Below, in pieces: positions 51,096 to 63,738 of a stretch of 64,000 nucleotides of DNA. Made by a program: the position numbers and the translations under genes. How positions within the stretch are numbered: position 1 is the first letter of the stretch; every line of letters starts with the position of its first letter. This stretch comes from Globisporangium splendens. Taxonomy: Eukaryota; Oomycota; Peronosporomycetes; Pythiales; Pythiaceae. Below the pieces are notes generated by a model that saw only the letters and a list, made by a program, of their open reading frames with translations, was not told the DNA's origin and ran no database searches. Location of the stretch: the NCBI GenBank assembly GCA_006386115.1, contig VFIW01000017.1, forward strand, positions 330,002-394,001, written 5' to 3'.

Positions 51096-52082
51096 ATGCA
51101 GACGTACGTCAAGATGCTGCTGCTGCTAGCGACCTTGGCGGCTGTGCTGAGCTCTGAGGTTGCAGCGAAACTCAACAGCACCGTCGCCAGCAACAGCTCC
51201 GAGACCGTGGTGTTCCCGGAAGCAGGCGTAACAGGTACCAACGCGACCGAGTCCGCGAATGCGACGATCACGTTGCCGACTATGACTCCGTCATCAGCAC
51301 CCACGACGCTCGCGCCGATTGCGTCAGCGGCGCCAGAGTCCGCGACGTTCCAGTTGGTGCCGAATACCGTCTGCAGCAAAGACGCCGTGGACATCGTCAA
51401 CAAGATCTACTCGAAGAACCGCGCCATCTTCGACGAATGCGTCGACGACGCCGATTACCAGATCTACCCGCATTCGGGCGAGCAGCCGACGGCGGAACAG
51501 GTCTACGCCATGGTCACGGCTCCGTCCTGCATCGCGATCTTCACGGCCATCGTGCTCTCGGATGTCCCAGCGTGTGATCTCGGCGGTCTGCCGGTGAAAA
51601 GTGCCACTGAAACGCTGCTCAAGATCAAGGTCGACGTCGACAACGGCGTCCCGAGTCCCTCGGCGGAGCGGTTCCAGGACATGGTGAACTGGCGCCGCGA
51701 CGTCGACTTGGCGCAGGCGGCAGGCGTCCCGTACGACAGCAGCTCGACGCTCTACCAGGAGTACTCGACCAACCTCAATAAGGCGTTGAGCGACAGCTCC
51801 ATCAAAGTTGGGTCTGACCTCACGCTCGAGTACCGACTCCCGAACGGCACGTACACGCGAGGAGACATCACGTTCTCGACGCTCAACAGCGCCTCAGACA
51901 CTGACGTCGTCGGCCGCGTCCAGGCCGCGAGCTCCTCCGACGGGGTCCGTTCCGCGAAGGACTCGTCCGACTCGGAGGATACCGTCAATGTGAACGTCAA
52001 GTCGAGTGCGCCGGTGTCCCGATTGGTCTCCGTGGTATCCCTCGCGACGTCGCTGCTCGCTGCCGCCGCAGCGGTGCTTTAA
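51096..52082 (+). CDS. Elicitin-like protein with predicted GPI anchor, copy 1
   Basis: Oomycete elicitin-like secreted protein, 328 residues, single exon. Signal peptide MQTYVKMLLLLATLAAVLSS, then a Ser/Thr/Asn-rich stretch with NxS/T glycosylation sites (NST, NSS, NAT). The elicitin-like domain (residues about 90-190) has four cysteines with spacing C-x21-C-x29-C-x14-C instead of the canonical six. The C-terminus is Ser/Asp-rich, ending in a hydrophobic stretch (VVSLATSLLAAAAAVL) as in GPI-anchored proteins. Elicitins bind sterols and are recognised by plants; whether this one binds sterol is not known. Confidence 0.82.
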   Translation: MQTYVKMLLLLATLAAVLSSEVAAKLNSTVASNSSETVVFPEAGVTGTNATESANATITLPTMTPSSAPTTLAPIASAAPESATFQLVPNTVCSKDAVDIVNKIYSKNRAIFDECVDDADYQIYPHSGEQPTAEQVYAMVTAPSCIAIFTAIVLSDVPACDLGGLPVKSATETLLKIKVDVDNGVPSPSAERFQDMVNWRRDVDLAQAAGVPYDSSSTLYQEYSTNLNKALSDSSIKVGSDLTLEYRLPNGTYTRGDITFSTLNSASDTDVVGRVQAASSSDGVRSAKDSSDSEDTVNVNVKSSAPVSRLVSVVSLATSLLAAAAAVL

Positions 52083-53124
52083 TTATTCCGATGAAAAACA
52101 GAAATGCTGGAGGCAGTGGGCATCTAGAACCTTAAGTGAGCTCTTCAAGAGAGACCGAGAAGCCTTGGAAGGATAAAAGAAGAAGTATGTATAAGCATGG
52201 CGCGAAATAGAGAGACGTTGAGCTGACCTTGATTCATGCCTGTGTTGTAGACACACACAGCGTGATGGACCCACTCATCCATGTCAGTTGGTTGGCATAT
52301 TGCTGAGATTACAAGCGAACTCGAGTAATGGGCTGTGTAATAGTGCAGGCGTGCATGTGAGAAGTCGTCTCGCTCAGGGCTCTCCTTTCTGGTCACATAA
52401 CGGATTATGGTGCATCTCGCGAGCGGCAGTTTGCTGCTTCGACCTCAGCGGTTTGCACCTTTTGCAAAGCCACATGTAGCCGTAACTCTGTAGGAAAGAA
52501 AGCCTGATGCACACATGAGGTAATGGAAATGCACATTCGTTCCGTCCTCGTGCTCTTTTTTTATGGCTCAACAATGCACGCAGCTTGGAGCCAAGCAGCA
52601 ACCAATCTGACATCCTGCTTCTACCATCTGGAACTATGACAAAAGAGGACGCCTTTCGAAAAAAAGAAACTGAAGAGAGTCAAAGATGTGGTACACACGA
52701 GGTCAAAGTTTTCTGTTGCGAAGTATCGCCGCGGATCAATCGGCATTTGGTACCGGGACATTGGTTTTTGCTGGTGTCAATGCCCCACGAGTCAGCAAAC
52801 TATTGTGCGTCTCTCTGAGTGTATACAGTGTAACCAGCTGGCCAACATGACCAGCAAGTGCAACATGACACCTCCTCCTCAATCAGCAAGGTGCCACTGT
52901 TTGGTACCATTGAGGCATAACAGTGTGTGCCATCAAGGTTCAAGGGAGGCACGGACCTCGAACGCAATGGAGAGGAGCGCCGAAGTAAAGGGATACTTAC
53001 TCTACCCAAGCGCGCCATCGCATGGCAACGTGGCGTTGGTCTCTCTTTCTCTCTGTTGACGTTGCAACTGGCTGCTGCCATTTCGCGATTTCTCAAGGGC
53101 GTGTGACTAGCGAGAGAGAGCAAA
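52083..53124. other. Intergenic region between the two elicitin-like genes
   Basis: About 1.04 kb of 3' flank and promoter. No additional gene is recognised. Confidence 0.55.
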
Positions 53125-54132
53125 ATGCGATCTGCAGTGGCTGCGTGGTGCTTCGTGTGGCTCTTGGTGGCTGCGCTGCTTTTGGATACCAATGATGCGA
53201 TTGCGTCTGCGAAGAAGGCCACGCCAACTCCGACACCAACGATGGAGGCGACACCCGTTCCCATTGCCACTGAAACCCCAGCACCATCAGTAGAAGCAAC
53301 CTCAGCTCCTGAAACAACAGCAGCCTCGGCAGCATCTTCGGACTCCGCTGCGACGGCGGTCCCGGTACCTAGTCCTTCCCCCGTGCCGATCCACTCGGCG
53401 CAGGCGGGCTCGTCGATCTTCCGGCTGATGGACAACATCGTGTGTCCCCAGAACGTCTCGGACAAGGTGTACGCGTTCTACGCCAAGAACAAGGCGCTCT
53501 TCGCGACGTGCATGGACAAGAGCGGGTACCAGATCTTCCCGTACTCAGGCAAGGTGCCCACGGCCGACGACATCACGCTCATGGTGCACACCCCCGAGTG
53601 CATGGGCGTGATCACAGCTGTGGCCATGGCCAACCTGCCGGCGTGCTCAATCGGCGACATGCCCATCAAGGCCGTCGTCGAGACGCTGCTCAAGATCTCG
53701 GTCGACATGGCCAACGGCAGCGCCGCACCCTCTGCGATCGAGTTCCATGCGCTCATGGCATGGCGTCGCGACGTGAACCTGGCGTACCAGGCTGGACTGC
53801 CGTACGACGGGGACTCGGAGCTCTACGGCATCTTCAAGAAGGCGCTCTGGAAGGCGCTCGCGAACACCAAAGTCAAGGTGCTCTCGGATTTGACCATCGT
53901 CCTCGACTCGACGACGCAGACGTTCGCGGACTCGACAGGTAGCACCGTATCGGAGACCGTGGCCAAAGTGCAGGTGAGGGACGCGAGTGGGAGTGCTGGT
54001 GTAATGGAGCAAGTCCTCACGCCTTCGGCGACCGAGTTGACGACCACGAAGAGCTCTTTGGCTGCTCCGCGAGTCATTGCGTCCTCCATGATGCTCGCGG
54101 TGGTCTCATCTCTCATTCTGGTAGCTCTGTAA
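53125..54132 (+). CDS. Elicitin-like protein with predicted GPI anchor, copy 2
   Basis: Tandem paralogue, 335 residues, single exon. Signal peptide around FVWLLVAALLLDTNDA, then a Thr/Pro-rich stretch (KATPTPTPTMEATPVP), suggestive of O-glycosylation. The elicitin-like domain keeps the same four cysteines with exactly the same spacing as copy 1 (x21, x29, x14). Shared blocks include WRRDV, PYD and TLLKI. The C-terminus ends in a hydrophobic GPI-signal-like helix (MLAVVSSLILVAL). The decorated stalk lies before the domain here, as in copy 1, whereas many elicitins carry it after. Confidence 0.82.
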   Translation: MRSAVAAWCFVWLLVAALLLDTNDAIASAKKATPTPTPTMEATPVPIATETPAPSVEATSAPETTAASAASSDSAATAVPVPSPSPVPIHSAQAGSSIFRLMDNIVCPQNVSDKVYAFYAKNKALFATCMDKSGYQIFPYSGKVPTADDITLMVHTPECMGVITAVAMANLPACSIGDMPIKAVVETLLKISVDMANGSAAPSAIEFHALMAWRRDVNLAYQAGLPYDGDSELYGIFKKALWKALANTKVKVLSDLTIVLDSTTQTFADSTGSTVSETVAKVQVRDASGSAGVMEQVLTPSATELTTTKSSLAAPRVIASSMMLAVVSSLILVAL

Positions 54133-54694
54133 GAGAGAAGCGTGTTTGTGTGTCAGGTCCTGTCGTATTTGTAGTTTGTTCGTTGCAGTATGGAGTCCAT
54201 GCTCTTCGCTCGTCTATTTTATAAACCAACAGTCTGGTATCCTCTGGTGTCTTGCTTGCTTGTGCCAGTGTTGGTACCAAGAGAGCCACGCACGAGATCG
54301 TACACTCACAGCCTTATTCCTTTTGTTGTCTGTGGACAGTGTGACCCCAGCTTCAATATGCCGCAGCAGTGTCAGCAAGCTCACGACGCCCCGCAGATAC
54401 TTGAGGCGACGCCTGTCGTGCACTTCTGCCTGATCATCATCGCTTTTACAAAGGAGATACACTTTGGACGATTGCCTGAGCTGGAGCCAATGTCACAGCT
54501 TCTAGGATCAGCAACGACCTGACCCGCCGCCACCACTCTCTCATTCTCTAACGTCTTTTTTACTGCTCGCACTGTTACGCGCAACGTAAACTTTGTTGGA
54601 ATATATTCGGTGGGAAACATGGGTAGTTTGCCTGGTGCAGTCGTCTAAGTAAACACGTGTGTCGTGGTAGTGGATCTATCTATTCGCTCTCTCT
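54133..54694. other. Intergenic region between convergent elicitin-like copy 2 and UTP14 genes
   Basis: About 560 bases holding two 3' ends. No convincing gene; short frames on both strands are not protein-like. Confidence 0.55.
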
Positions 54695-57643
54695 TTAAAA
54701 CTTGGCTTTCCGCTGCTTGCTGAGCTCCTTCTTGGCCTCCTTCTTGTCGGCCTTGGTGAGCGCGAGCGGGTTGATGATCTTGCCCGCGCGCTTGATGACC
54801 TTCGGCATGGTGAGTGCAGTCGTGGACGCCGGCGTGTTCCAGTCGCTGCCCAATGGGTTGCGCATCGCCATCTCGTACTCCTCGCGCGACGTGAACGGGT
54901 ACGGCACGTCCTGCACCGTGAACTTGGAGGCGCGCTTGTCCTTCTTCTCGTTGATCAGCACGCGACCCATCTTGGCGTCCTTGCGGTTCGCGAGCACCTG
55001 ATTCTTGGTGTCCTCGGCGAGCTTCTTGGCCTGCTGCTCACGCAATGTTTGGCGGTACGACACCTTCACGCCCTCACCGGCCCAACTGCCCCAGCCTGAC
55101 ATGCCCACGAGCTTGGCGATCTCAGCGCCTTTCTTCGCGTCCGTGTCCTGAGACGCGATCAGCTCCTTCTCGCGCGCGATCTCGTCCTCGTCCTCGTCGG
55201 CGAACGCGAACGCGCGACGTACGAGTTCCTCCTGCGAGAGCTTGCCGTTGGCGTCGGTCTTTGCCTCAGTGGCTTGCGTGCTCTTTTTGTTCTTCTTCGA
55301 TGTGGTATTGCCATCTGTGGCGGCTGGCGCTGTACTGCTATTGCTACTTGCTCCGTTCGTCTGGTCGAGCTTGCGCTTCTTGCCAGCATTCGCCTTGTTG
55401 CCGCCGCCCGTGCCCGCCGTGATGGCGTTTTCTGCGTTTGCTGGTTCCTTCGCAGTGACAGACTTCGAGAGCGAATCAATCGCGTTTGCGACGTCGACGC
55501 CACTCTGATTTTGCTTGGTCGCCGCCTTCTTGTTGCGCTTCTTGCTGCTCTTCGAGGTCGACGCACCCGTGAGCCACGGGTTTTCTTCGCCCTCAACAGG
55601 TGCAGACGCGGCTTCGTCCTCTTCATCGGCGTTCGCATCACCACCCTTCTTCTTGCTGTTCTTGTTGTTCTTTTCCTTGGCGCCGACCTCAATCGTGGCT
55701 GCAGCAGCTTCACCTGACTTCAGTGCCACGTTGCTCCAATCAGCACCGTTCCCGAGATCGACAGCGATAGCACCCGAGGCACGGGCCGAGAGACCCTTAT
55801 CCATACCCACGTTGCCGGTTTGCAGAGCACCCTTCGGCAACGCCTTCTCAACGGCTTCCTTGTCTTCGGCAGTGACCACGACCTTGGCATTTTTCTTCTT
55901 CTTCTCCTGCTTGGTCTTGCCTTCGTCATCCGAGCTGACATCGTCGTTCTCGGACAATAGTCCATCGTCACCCTTCAACTCGCGCAGCAACTTCTCGGCC
56001 TCAGTTCGAGCCTTTTCACGCTGCTTCTGGACCGCGCGCTGCATGAACTTCATGCCGTGGAGACCCTTGGTCTGGCTGATTTTGGCTTCGTCCTCATCAA
56101 TCTCCATGACCAGCGCATCGGCTTGTTTCTCCAGACGCTTTTGCAACCGCGTCACAGCATCCACGCTTTCATCCTCATCCTCACCATCGTCATCTTCCTC
56201 GTCGTCGCTGTGCACAGTGTTCATCTTGCGACGCAGTTCTTCGCCGCGGCGAAGCTGCTCGGCGATCGCGCCACGGGTTTCGTTGTCAGCGTTGACTCCA
56301 CGCTTGAGTTGGTGCTTCACCCACTTGGACGTGTTCGTGTGCTTGAGCGTCATGCGCTCCTCGGCGCGCTTTTCGGCCATCTCGTTGTCCAACTGATCCG
56401 CGAGCTCTGGATCCAGTTCACGGAGCTGCTTGCGCTGCTTCTCGGCTTCCTTCTTGTCCTGGTTGTTGCGGATCTTGTGGTACAGCTTGGACTTGATCTT
56501 CTTGATGCGCTTCTGCTTCTGCTCTTCGTAAAACATGAGCGCGCGCATCTTCGACAGCTCCCTCTGGCGCTGGATCACTTCTTCCTTCGACACCTTCTTC
56601 TGCGCGAGCTCATCCTGCTCCTCCTTGGCGATCGTGCGATCGCTCAGGTCGCCAGCCTTGAGCAGCGCCTCGACATCCTTCTCCATCGACGTCTGCGCCG
56701 AGAACTTGCTCGTCAACGACGCTGCCGTCAGGTTCTCCATCTTCGGGATCTGCTCTCGGAAATCCATCGTCTCCTTCTGACGGTTGCGTCGCACCACGGT
56801 CTGGAAGAGATCCACGTCCTTCTTCTTCTCCGTGTACGCGATCTTGCGCGCCGCGCGCTCCTCGTGCACCGCCTCGACAGCCGCCTGCAACGCACCACTG
56901 CCATCGGTTTCCAGGTCGCGCACTTGCTTCTTCACTTTGCTCAGATTCAATCCTTCGTTGTCGCCTGCCGCGTCATTGTCGGCGCCGCCAAGCAAACTGC
57001 TCAGCGTGAGTTCGCCGCCGCTGCCCGAGGAGAGACCGATGCCGTCGGTACTGATTTCCGCAACCTTCTTCTTCGCCTTGCGCTCCGATACGAGTCCGTT
57101 CGCGAGCGCGAGCAGATTCTTTGGCTCATCATCTTCGTCGTCGCTGTTCTCCAGCGCGCTGTCCTCATCGTCGTCGTTCTTCGTCGACAAGCGCTTCGCC
57201 GGCGCCGTGCCCAGCAAATCCGACAGCAAATCTCCACCCGCGGCATCCTCCTCATTCTCATCTTCGTCGTCCTCAGACACACTCGCAGACGCCTTCTTAC
57301 CCGCGTTCTGCTTCTTCTTTGATTGGAAGAACGCGCCGTACGACTCCTCGTCTTCCGAGTTGAACGCCTCGTCTTCGCTGATCTCCGAGTCGTGCTCGAA
57401 CGTCTCGGGCTGCTCGTACTCGTACACGCCGTCGATGTCCATCTTGGCGTTCATGCGCGCCTCCTTGGCGTCGTCCTCGTCGTCCGAGTACACGTCCTTG
57501 GCGACGCTCGTCTTGCCCGCAGCCGCTGCGGCATTGCGCTTCTGCTTGCCGTTGCTCTTGCTCTTGGCGGCGCCAGACGCCTTCTTGCCGTTGCCGTTGC
57601 CGCTGGCCGGCTTGCCTGCCGCCTTGCCCTTCGGTCGCACCAT
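54695..57643 (-). CDS. UTP14: U3 snoRNA-associated protein UTP14
   Basis: Component of the small-subunit processome (18S rRNA maturation, nucleolus). Single exon, 982 residues from MVRPKGKAAGKPASGNG. Low-complexity Lys/Asp/Glu/Ala stretches alternate with conserved blocks: REQIPKMENLTA, RMTLKHTNTSKWVKHQLKRG (UTP14 core), HGMKFMQRAVQKQREKA, LVGMSGWGSWAGEGVK and close to the end the diagnostic SKFTVQDVPYPFTSREEYE with RNPLGSDWNT. The frame extends upstream through non-ATG codons; the first ATG fits. The 3' end faces the elicitin pair. Confidence 0.93.
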   Translation of the reverse strand: MVRPKGKAAGKPASGNGNGKKASGAAKSKSNGKQKRNAAAAAGKTSVAKDVYSDDEDDAKEARMNAKMDIDGVYEYEQPETFEHDSEISEDEAFNSEDEESYGAFFQSKKKQNAGKKASASVSEDDEDENEEDAAGGDLLSDLLGTAPAKRLSTKNDDDEDSALENSDDEDDEPKNLLALANGLVSERKAKKKVAEISTDGIGLSSGSGGELTLSSLLGGADNDAAGDNEGLNLSKVKKQVRDLETDGSGALQAAVEAVHEERAARKIAYTEKKKDVDLFQTVVRRNRQKETMDFREQIPKMENLTAASLTSKFSAQTSMEKDVEALLKAGDLSDRTIAKEEQDELAQKKVSKEEVIQRQRELSKMRALMFYEEQKQKRIKKIKSKLYHKIRNNQDKKEAEKQRKQLRELDPELADQLDNEMAEKRAEERMTLKHTNTSKWVKHQLKRGVNADNETRGAIAEQLRRGEELRRKMNTVHSDDEEDDDGEDEDESVDAVTRLQKRLEKQADALVMEIDEDEAKISQTKGLHGMKFMQRAVQKQREKARTEAEKLLRELKGDDGLLSENDDVSSDDEGKTKQEKKKKNAKVVVTAEDKEAVEKALPKGALQTGNVGMDKGLSARASGAIAVDLGNGADWSNVALKSGEAAAATIEVGAKEKNNKNSKKKGGDANADEEDEAASAPVEGEENPWLTGASTSKSSKKRNKKAATKQNQSGVDVANAIDSLSKSVTAKEPANAENAITAGTGGGNKANAGKKRKLDQTNGASSNSSTAPAATDGNTTSKKNKKSTQATEAKTDANGKLSQEELVRRAFAFADEDEDEIAREKELIASQDTDAKKGAEIAKLVGMSGWGSWAGEGVKVSYRQTLREQQAKKLAEDTKNQVLANRKDAKMGRVLINEKKDKRASKFTVQDVPYPFTSREEYEMAMRNPLGSDWNTPASTTALTMPKVIKRAGKIINPLALTKADKKEAKKELSKQRKAKF

Positions 57644-58182
57644 GCTGTGCTGTGTAAGTGAATGTGTGTGGATGGATGGAGAAGCAAGGGACCTTCGCAG
57701 CGAACGCGCTGGGAAATGGGCAATTGGAGCTTCAAACGCGCCGCAAAGCGTCACAATTGCGCTGTTGGTTGGTGGATAGCAGAGGTCAGTCTGCTAAGTG
57801 CGGATGCGCACTTAACAACTATGTGAGTCGAGTTGATGCACAGTCATCCACCTTTAACAATTTTATAGGAGAAATCTATGTTTTATCCAAAGGCACACAC
57901 AATTTCGCATGCATTCGGCAACCAACGACGCAATGCAATGTGCTGCAGTATGTCGAACTGCCAGGTGCTGGTCGCCTTGGCTATCAACTAGATGTCTACA
58001 TTGTTCTGTAGAGATGTTGTGTCCTGAAAGGGAGCTGCTGAAATCCTCTTCTATCAGAAGTTCTTCTAAGCAAGTTACAGTGTAGTTCTCATCAACAGTA
58101 CTATAATAGTAGCCCGTCCTCAACCCTTCGCCAAGCAAATCAACAAGCACAACGTGAGTGCGCATCGAGCGAGCGAGCGAGC
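57644..58182. promoter_or_regulatory. Divergent region between UTP14 and the DUF3128-type gene
   Basis: About 540 bases between divergent starts. It contains a perfect 8-bp stem with 4-base loop at 57795-57814 (TAAGTGCG...CGCACTTA). Confidence 0.5.
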
Positions 58183-58676
58183 ATGTCGGAGAACGCGGAG
58201 CGCGCCGTGCGCTACCTCCACGAGGCCACGCAGGAAGAGGGCGAGAGCGGCAAGAAGGGGTTCTCCTGTCGGTGGTTTCTCGACCGCTCCTTCTACTGCG
58301 TCAGTACGTGACCCTTATCAATAAATCAATCAAAGGCAAGGTGTGGCTCACTCTGTTGTGCTTTTGATCCGCCCGTTTGTGCAGCTCCTGGCAACCAGAT
58401 GACGCACTACTACCGCTATGGAACGGCCGATGAGTGCAAGGGCACGTGGAAGAACATGTACAACTGCCTGCGCGCCAGCATGATGGACGAGGAGAAGCGA
58501 GCGGTACGAGCCACATGCTCTTTGTGTTTTGCCGCAATGGAAAACGATGCAAACTGATGCGACCATTTTGCTGGTGTTTGCTCACTTAGGAATACCTCAA
58601 AGGCACGGCCCTGGACCCAAGCAAGCCACCACACACTGCGGGGCCGCTGCAACCGAAAGAGATGCCAGGATGGTAA
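58183..58676 (+). CDS. Small DUF3128-type protein with paired cysteines
   Basis: 108 residues in three exons: 58183-58303, 58385-58503 and 58590-58676, phases agreeing. Key segment: RWFLDRSFYCV, then GNQMTHYYRYGTADECKGTW and YNCLRASMM. This is the pattern of the DUF3128 family (small conserved eukaryotic proteins, yeast Emi1 among them), which has a YYRYG motif and conserved cysteines. It ends GPLQPKEMPGW. Molecular role unknown; the cysteine pairs suggest an intermembrane-space-like fold, but that is inference. Confidence 0.82.
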
Positions 58677-58879
58677 ACCACATCACGCTTGCAGCACAAG
58701 TTCTTAAGATATGTGCAATAGACTCTGTTTTCCACACAAGCACCAAAAAATTAGACATATATGCCTGTTCCCCATCTTCTTCTCCTGTCCCTAAAGTTGA
58801 CTCCGCATGATCCATTTCGAGACTCCGAAAAGCAAAATTAGGCTTTCGTATTCGTGAAAGCATGCATGCCGCCACCTCA

Positions 58880-60941
<2,062 letters not shown>

Positions 60942-63738
60942 CTACATCAAGTGCATGTTCATTGCTCGTTCCAGAGAAGACAAGTATCGTGGATGTAAAT
61001 GCGTTCCGTCGAGAGCCAAACTGGGCTTCAACTTGAACACACACGCAAAGCACAAATGGGGAAATGCAACTACGTCAGCATCCTGTTGGCGAACAAGGCA
61101 CATACATCAGAGTCCATTGTACCTTTTCTGGTGTGTCGTAGACCAACTCGTCGAAGAAGTCGAGCCACTTGCAGATTTTTTTGCTTCTCAGAGCGTGCTT
61201 CTTGAAGATCTTGTTGTACTGGACGACTAGCTGCCGCGTTTCGTTCAGAACTGGGACCACAGGATGGATAAACGCCTCGAACTCATATTTTTCGACGACG
61301 TCAGCAAGGGCTTCCATGAAAATGCGGATTGTCGCCTCCATCCCTTCTTCAATCGTCTACAAAATCACCACCAAACATTATTCACAAGGTTCGAATGCAC
61401 CAATAGAACCAACAAGACAGCAACAGCAGTACCTCGTATTTGTACTTCTCGACGGCGACCAAGATGCCTTCTCGACAATCGATTTCGCCAAAGAGGAACA
61501 CGACTTTGGATCGTGGCGGGATGCGCTCGAGCACTCTCCAAAAGTTGGTTTTCGGGTAAAACATCGAGTCCTTGCGGAGGTGCCAGTGCTTGAGTCCCGT
61601 CACCAGCGCCGGACGCAAAAGCGTTCGCTGACCATCGACTGTGATCTCTCGCCATGCAGTAGCAAGTGTGTGTGAATCTCCACAAACATATATGGGTGCT
61701 TGAGATGGCGACGATGACTCGACATTTCAAGGCGGTGGTGCGAACTCTTCTTGGATGGAAAGCAGTTGTGCTATGCAGCTGTAGTACGCCTGCTCATTTC
61801 GGATATTGGTCCGATGAAGCTCTCTTCCAGCACGAACATGTTCGATCAGGCTTATCAGCCGCGGCAGCGCCGACACTCTTCCATTCAGAAACAAAATCTG
61901 TAATCACATGAGCACAAACAATCAAGGCATTCTCTTAGTCCATTGCCATACCAGCGCCATCGCAACACACAGAGTTTGCTTGCCTTTACAACCGTGAAGA
62001 AGCACGCCAGCAAATCCAATTCATCTTCAGACAGGGAGCACTGGTGGTAGGTCTTCTTCAGCTCTTGATGCAATTTGCCGTTGAGGTAGACTTTCGCATA
62101 CCCTGACGAGCTGTTTGACACCCACTCAATGCGCCACTGCTCTTCTTCATGGGCGTTGGGAGCCGTGGATCCTCTCATTGTGTCATTACGCGACTCCCAC
62201 CCGTCAATCTCGAGCGCTTTCAGAAATGTGTCAGCTGTAAGAACGCCTTTGGCGACCGACAACGACGCGTTTTGACGGAAGAACGATGTCAACACCGTGT
62301 ACGCACTCTCATAGCGATTGTTCACCTCCAGTGCATGCGCATGGTCCAACGCATAGCTGGCGCAGGACGGATTACCGCGTAAAGTTTGCTCATAGCACGC
62401 CACACTGGACTCGATGGCTCCAAACTCTTTCAGAATGGTGCCGATGAACGCATACGCCGCTGCAGACGACTTGGTATCCGGCGGCAGAACTTGCTGGAGT
62501 CGCTGGATGCCTTTGGTTCCTTCCAGAAACCTCACGAGCTGTTTTTTCACGACCTTGTCGTTTGAACGGCCCACTAACACACGCAGCACCATGCTCAACG
62601 CTTCGCTCTTCTTGCCTCGATCGTGCGCGATTCGCGCATACAGCAAGAGCGCATCCAGATTCACCTCGGGGGCTTGCAAGTCCGGTAGCAAGTGCGTGAG
62701 CAGCGCGATCGCCGTTTCCTGGAGCTCGGGCGACGCTGCATGCATTTCGTACAGAGCCTGCGCTTTACGAACATCCATCTGTGCCTCCATTTCTTCCTTT
62801 TCTGTCGACGACAATGTCGAATCCGCAGCAGAAGTAGGCATTGCAAATGCGCCGCAACATTTCGACTCGTGACGAAGAAGCGTCTGCAGTCTCTCGATCA
62901 CGTCGAGCACGGAGCCGTACCGCTTGCGTTGAATCTCGCAGTCGACGATCTTCAGACCGCATGCAAACGTGGACGTCGCGGTTCGTTTGTCTTTGCACGG
63001 CCGCTTGCTGTGCGTCTGCCAGCATTTCATGTACCAGTCTGTCACGGCTTCCTCGAAACGATGGTTGGCTGCATGAATGTCGCCCATTGCGATCAGCGCT
63101 TCTGCGTTGCGCGGCTCCGCGGGCAGCACCATCGCCTCGTAGAGCTGCTTGGCCGATCGGTACTTGCGCTGCTGCATTTGCGACGCACCAAGATCCAAGA
63201 ACGCACGCAGCTGAGAAGATCGTTCCTGCAATTCGTCTTTTGTAGCATTCGTGTGATTGTGGCTATGACGGTGATGCTGGTGTGTGGGGCTCGCCGTACT
63301 CGCAGCCTGCTTACTGGCAATTGGACCAGGCGAAGATGACACTAGTGTTGGAATCGCGACTCGAACCGGGGCTTGCTTATGAGCAGCGTCGTCCGTGTTG
63401 CAATCGCATTTCCGCATTACAACGAGCTCAAACTCGCACTCTTCATTCTCGCCTCCTTGCTCTCCAAGCAGCACCGCTGCGATCCATCTCTGCGCGCTCC
63501 TGTCGTTCTGGAGGCGTCTCCGCGCCGTGACGTCGTGGTTCCGCTCCGTCAGCACGTGGATGGTCCCAAGTGTGAGCGCAGGCTGTGAAGGAAACTTCTT
63601 CGCGTGAGCCGCGCAAAACACGCGCAGCACGTCGTCGAGGGTCGTGAGGCTCGGTGTGAGCGTGACGCGCTTCGTCCATGACGGTCCAGCAGTCGCGGCA
63701 TCCGTTGCAGATGCTTCATAGTGGACGTAGAGCTTCAT
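60942..63738 (-). CDS. TPR plus SGNH-hydrolase-like protein with an in-frame TGA
   Basis: Deduced exons (minus): 63738-61990, 61897-61433, 61356-61123 and 61031-60942; all phases agree, about 845 codons. Residues ~190-560 are TPR-like helices (NAEALIAMGDIHAANHRFEE, AYAFIGTILKEFGAIESSVA). After the FLNGRVSALPRLISLIEHVR and NEQAYYSCIAQLL helices comes an SGNH-like domain: IYVCGDSHTLATAW (block I), VVFLFGEIDCREGI (block III) and, in the last exon, LALDGTHLHPRYLSSLE with the catalytic-type Asp and His. Between FAPPP and NVESSSPSQAP a TGA (61726-61728) interrupts the otherwise continuous frame in exon 2. No splice site removes it cleanly. Either a nonsense mutation, a sequence error or readthrough. 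The substrate is unknown. Confidence 0.72.

Noticed and set aside
56057..57779. Two long plus-strand open frames (421 and 331 codons) over UTP14
   Set aside because: They are Ser- or Leu-rich antisense images of the Lys/Glu/Asp-rich UTP14 gene.
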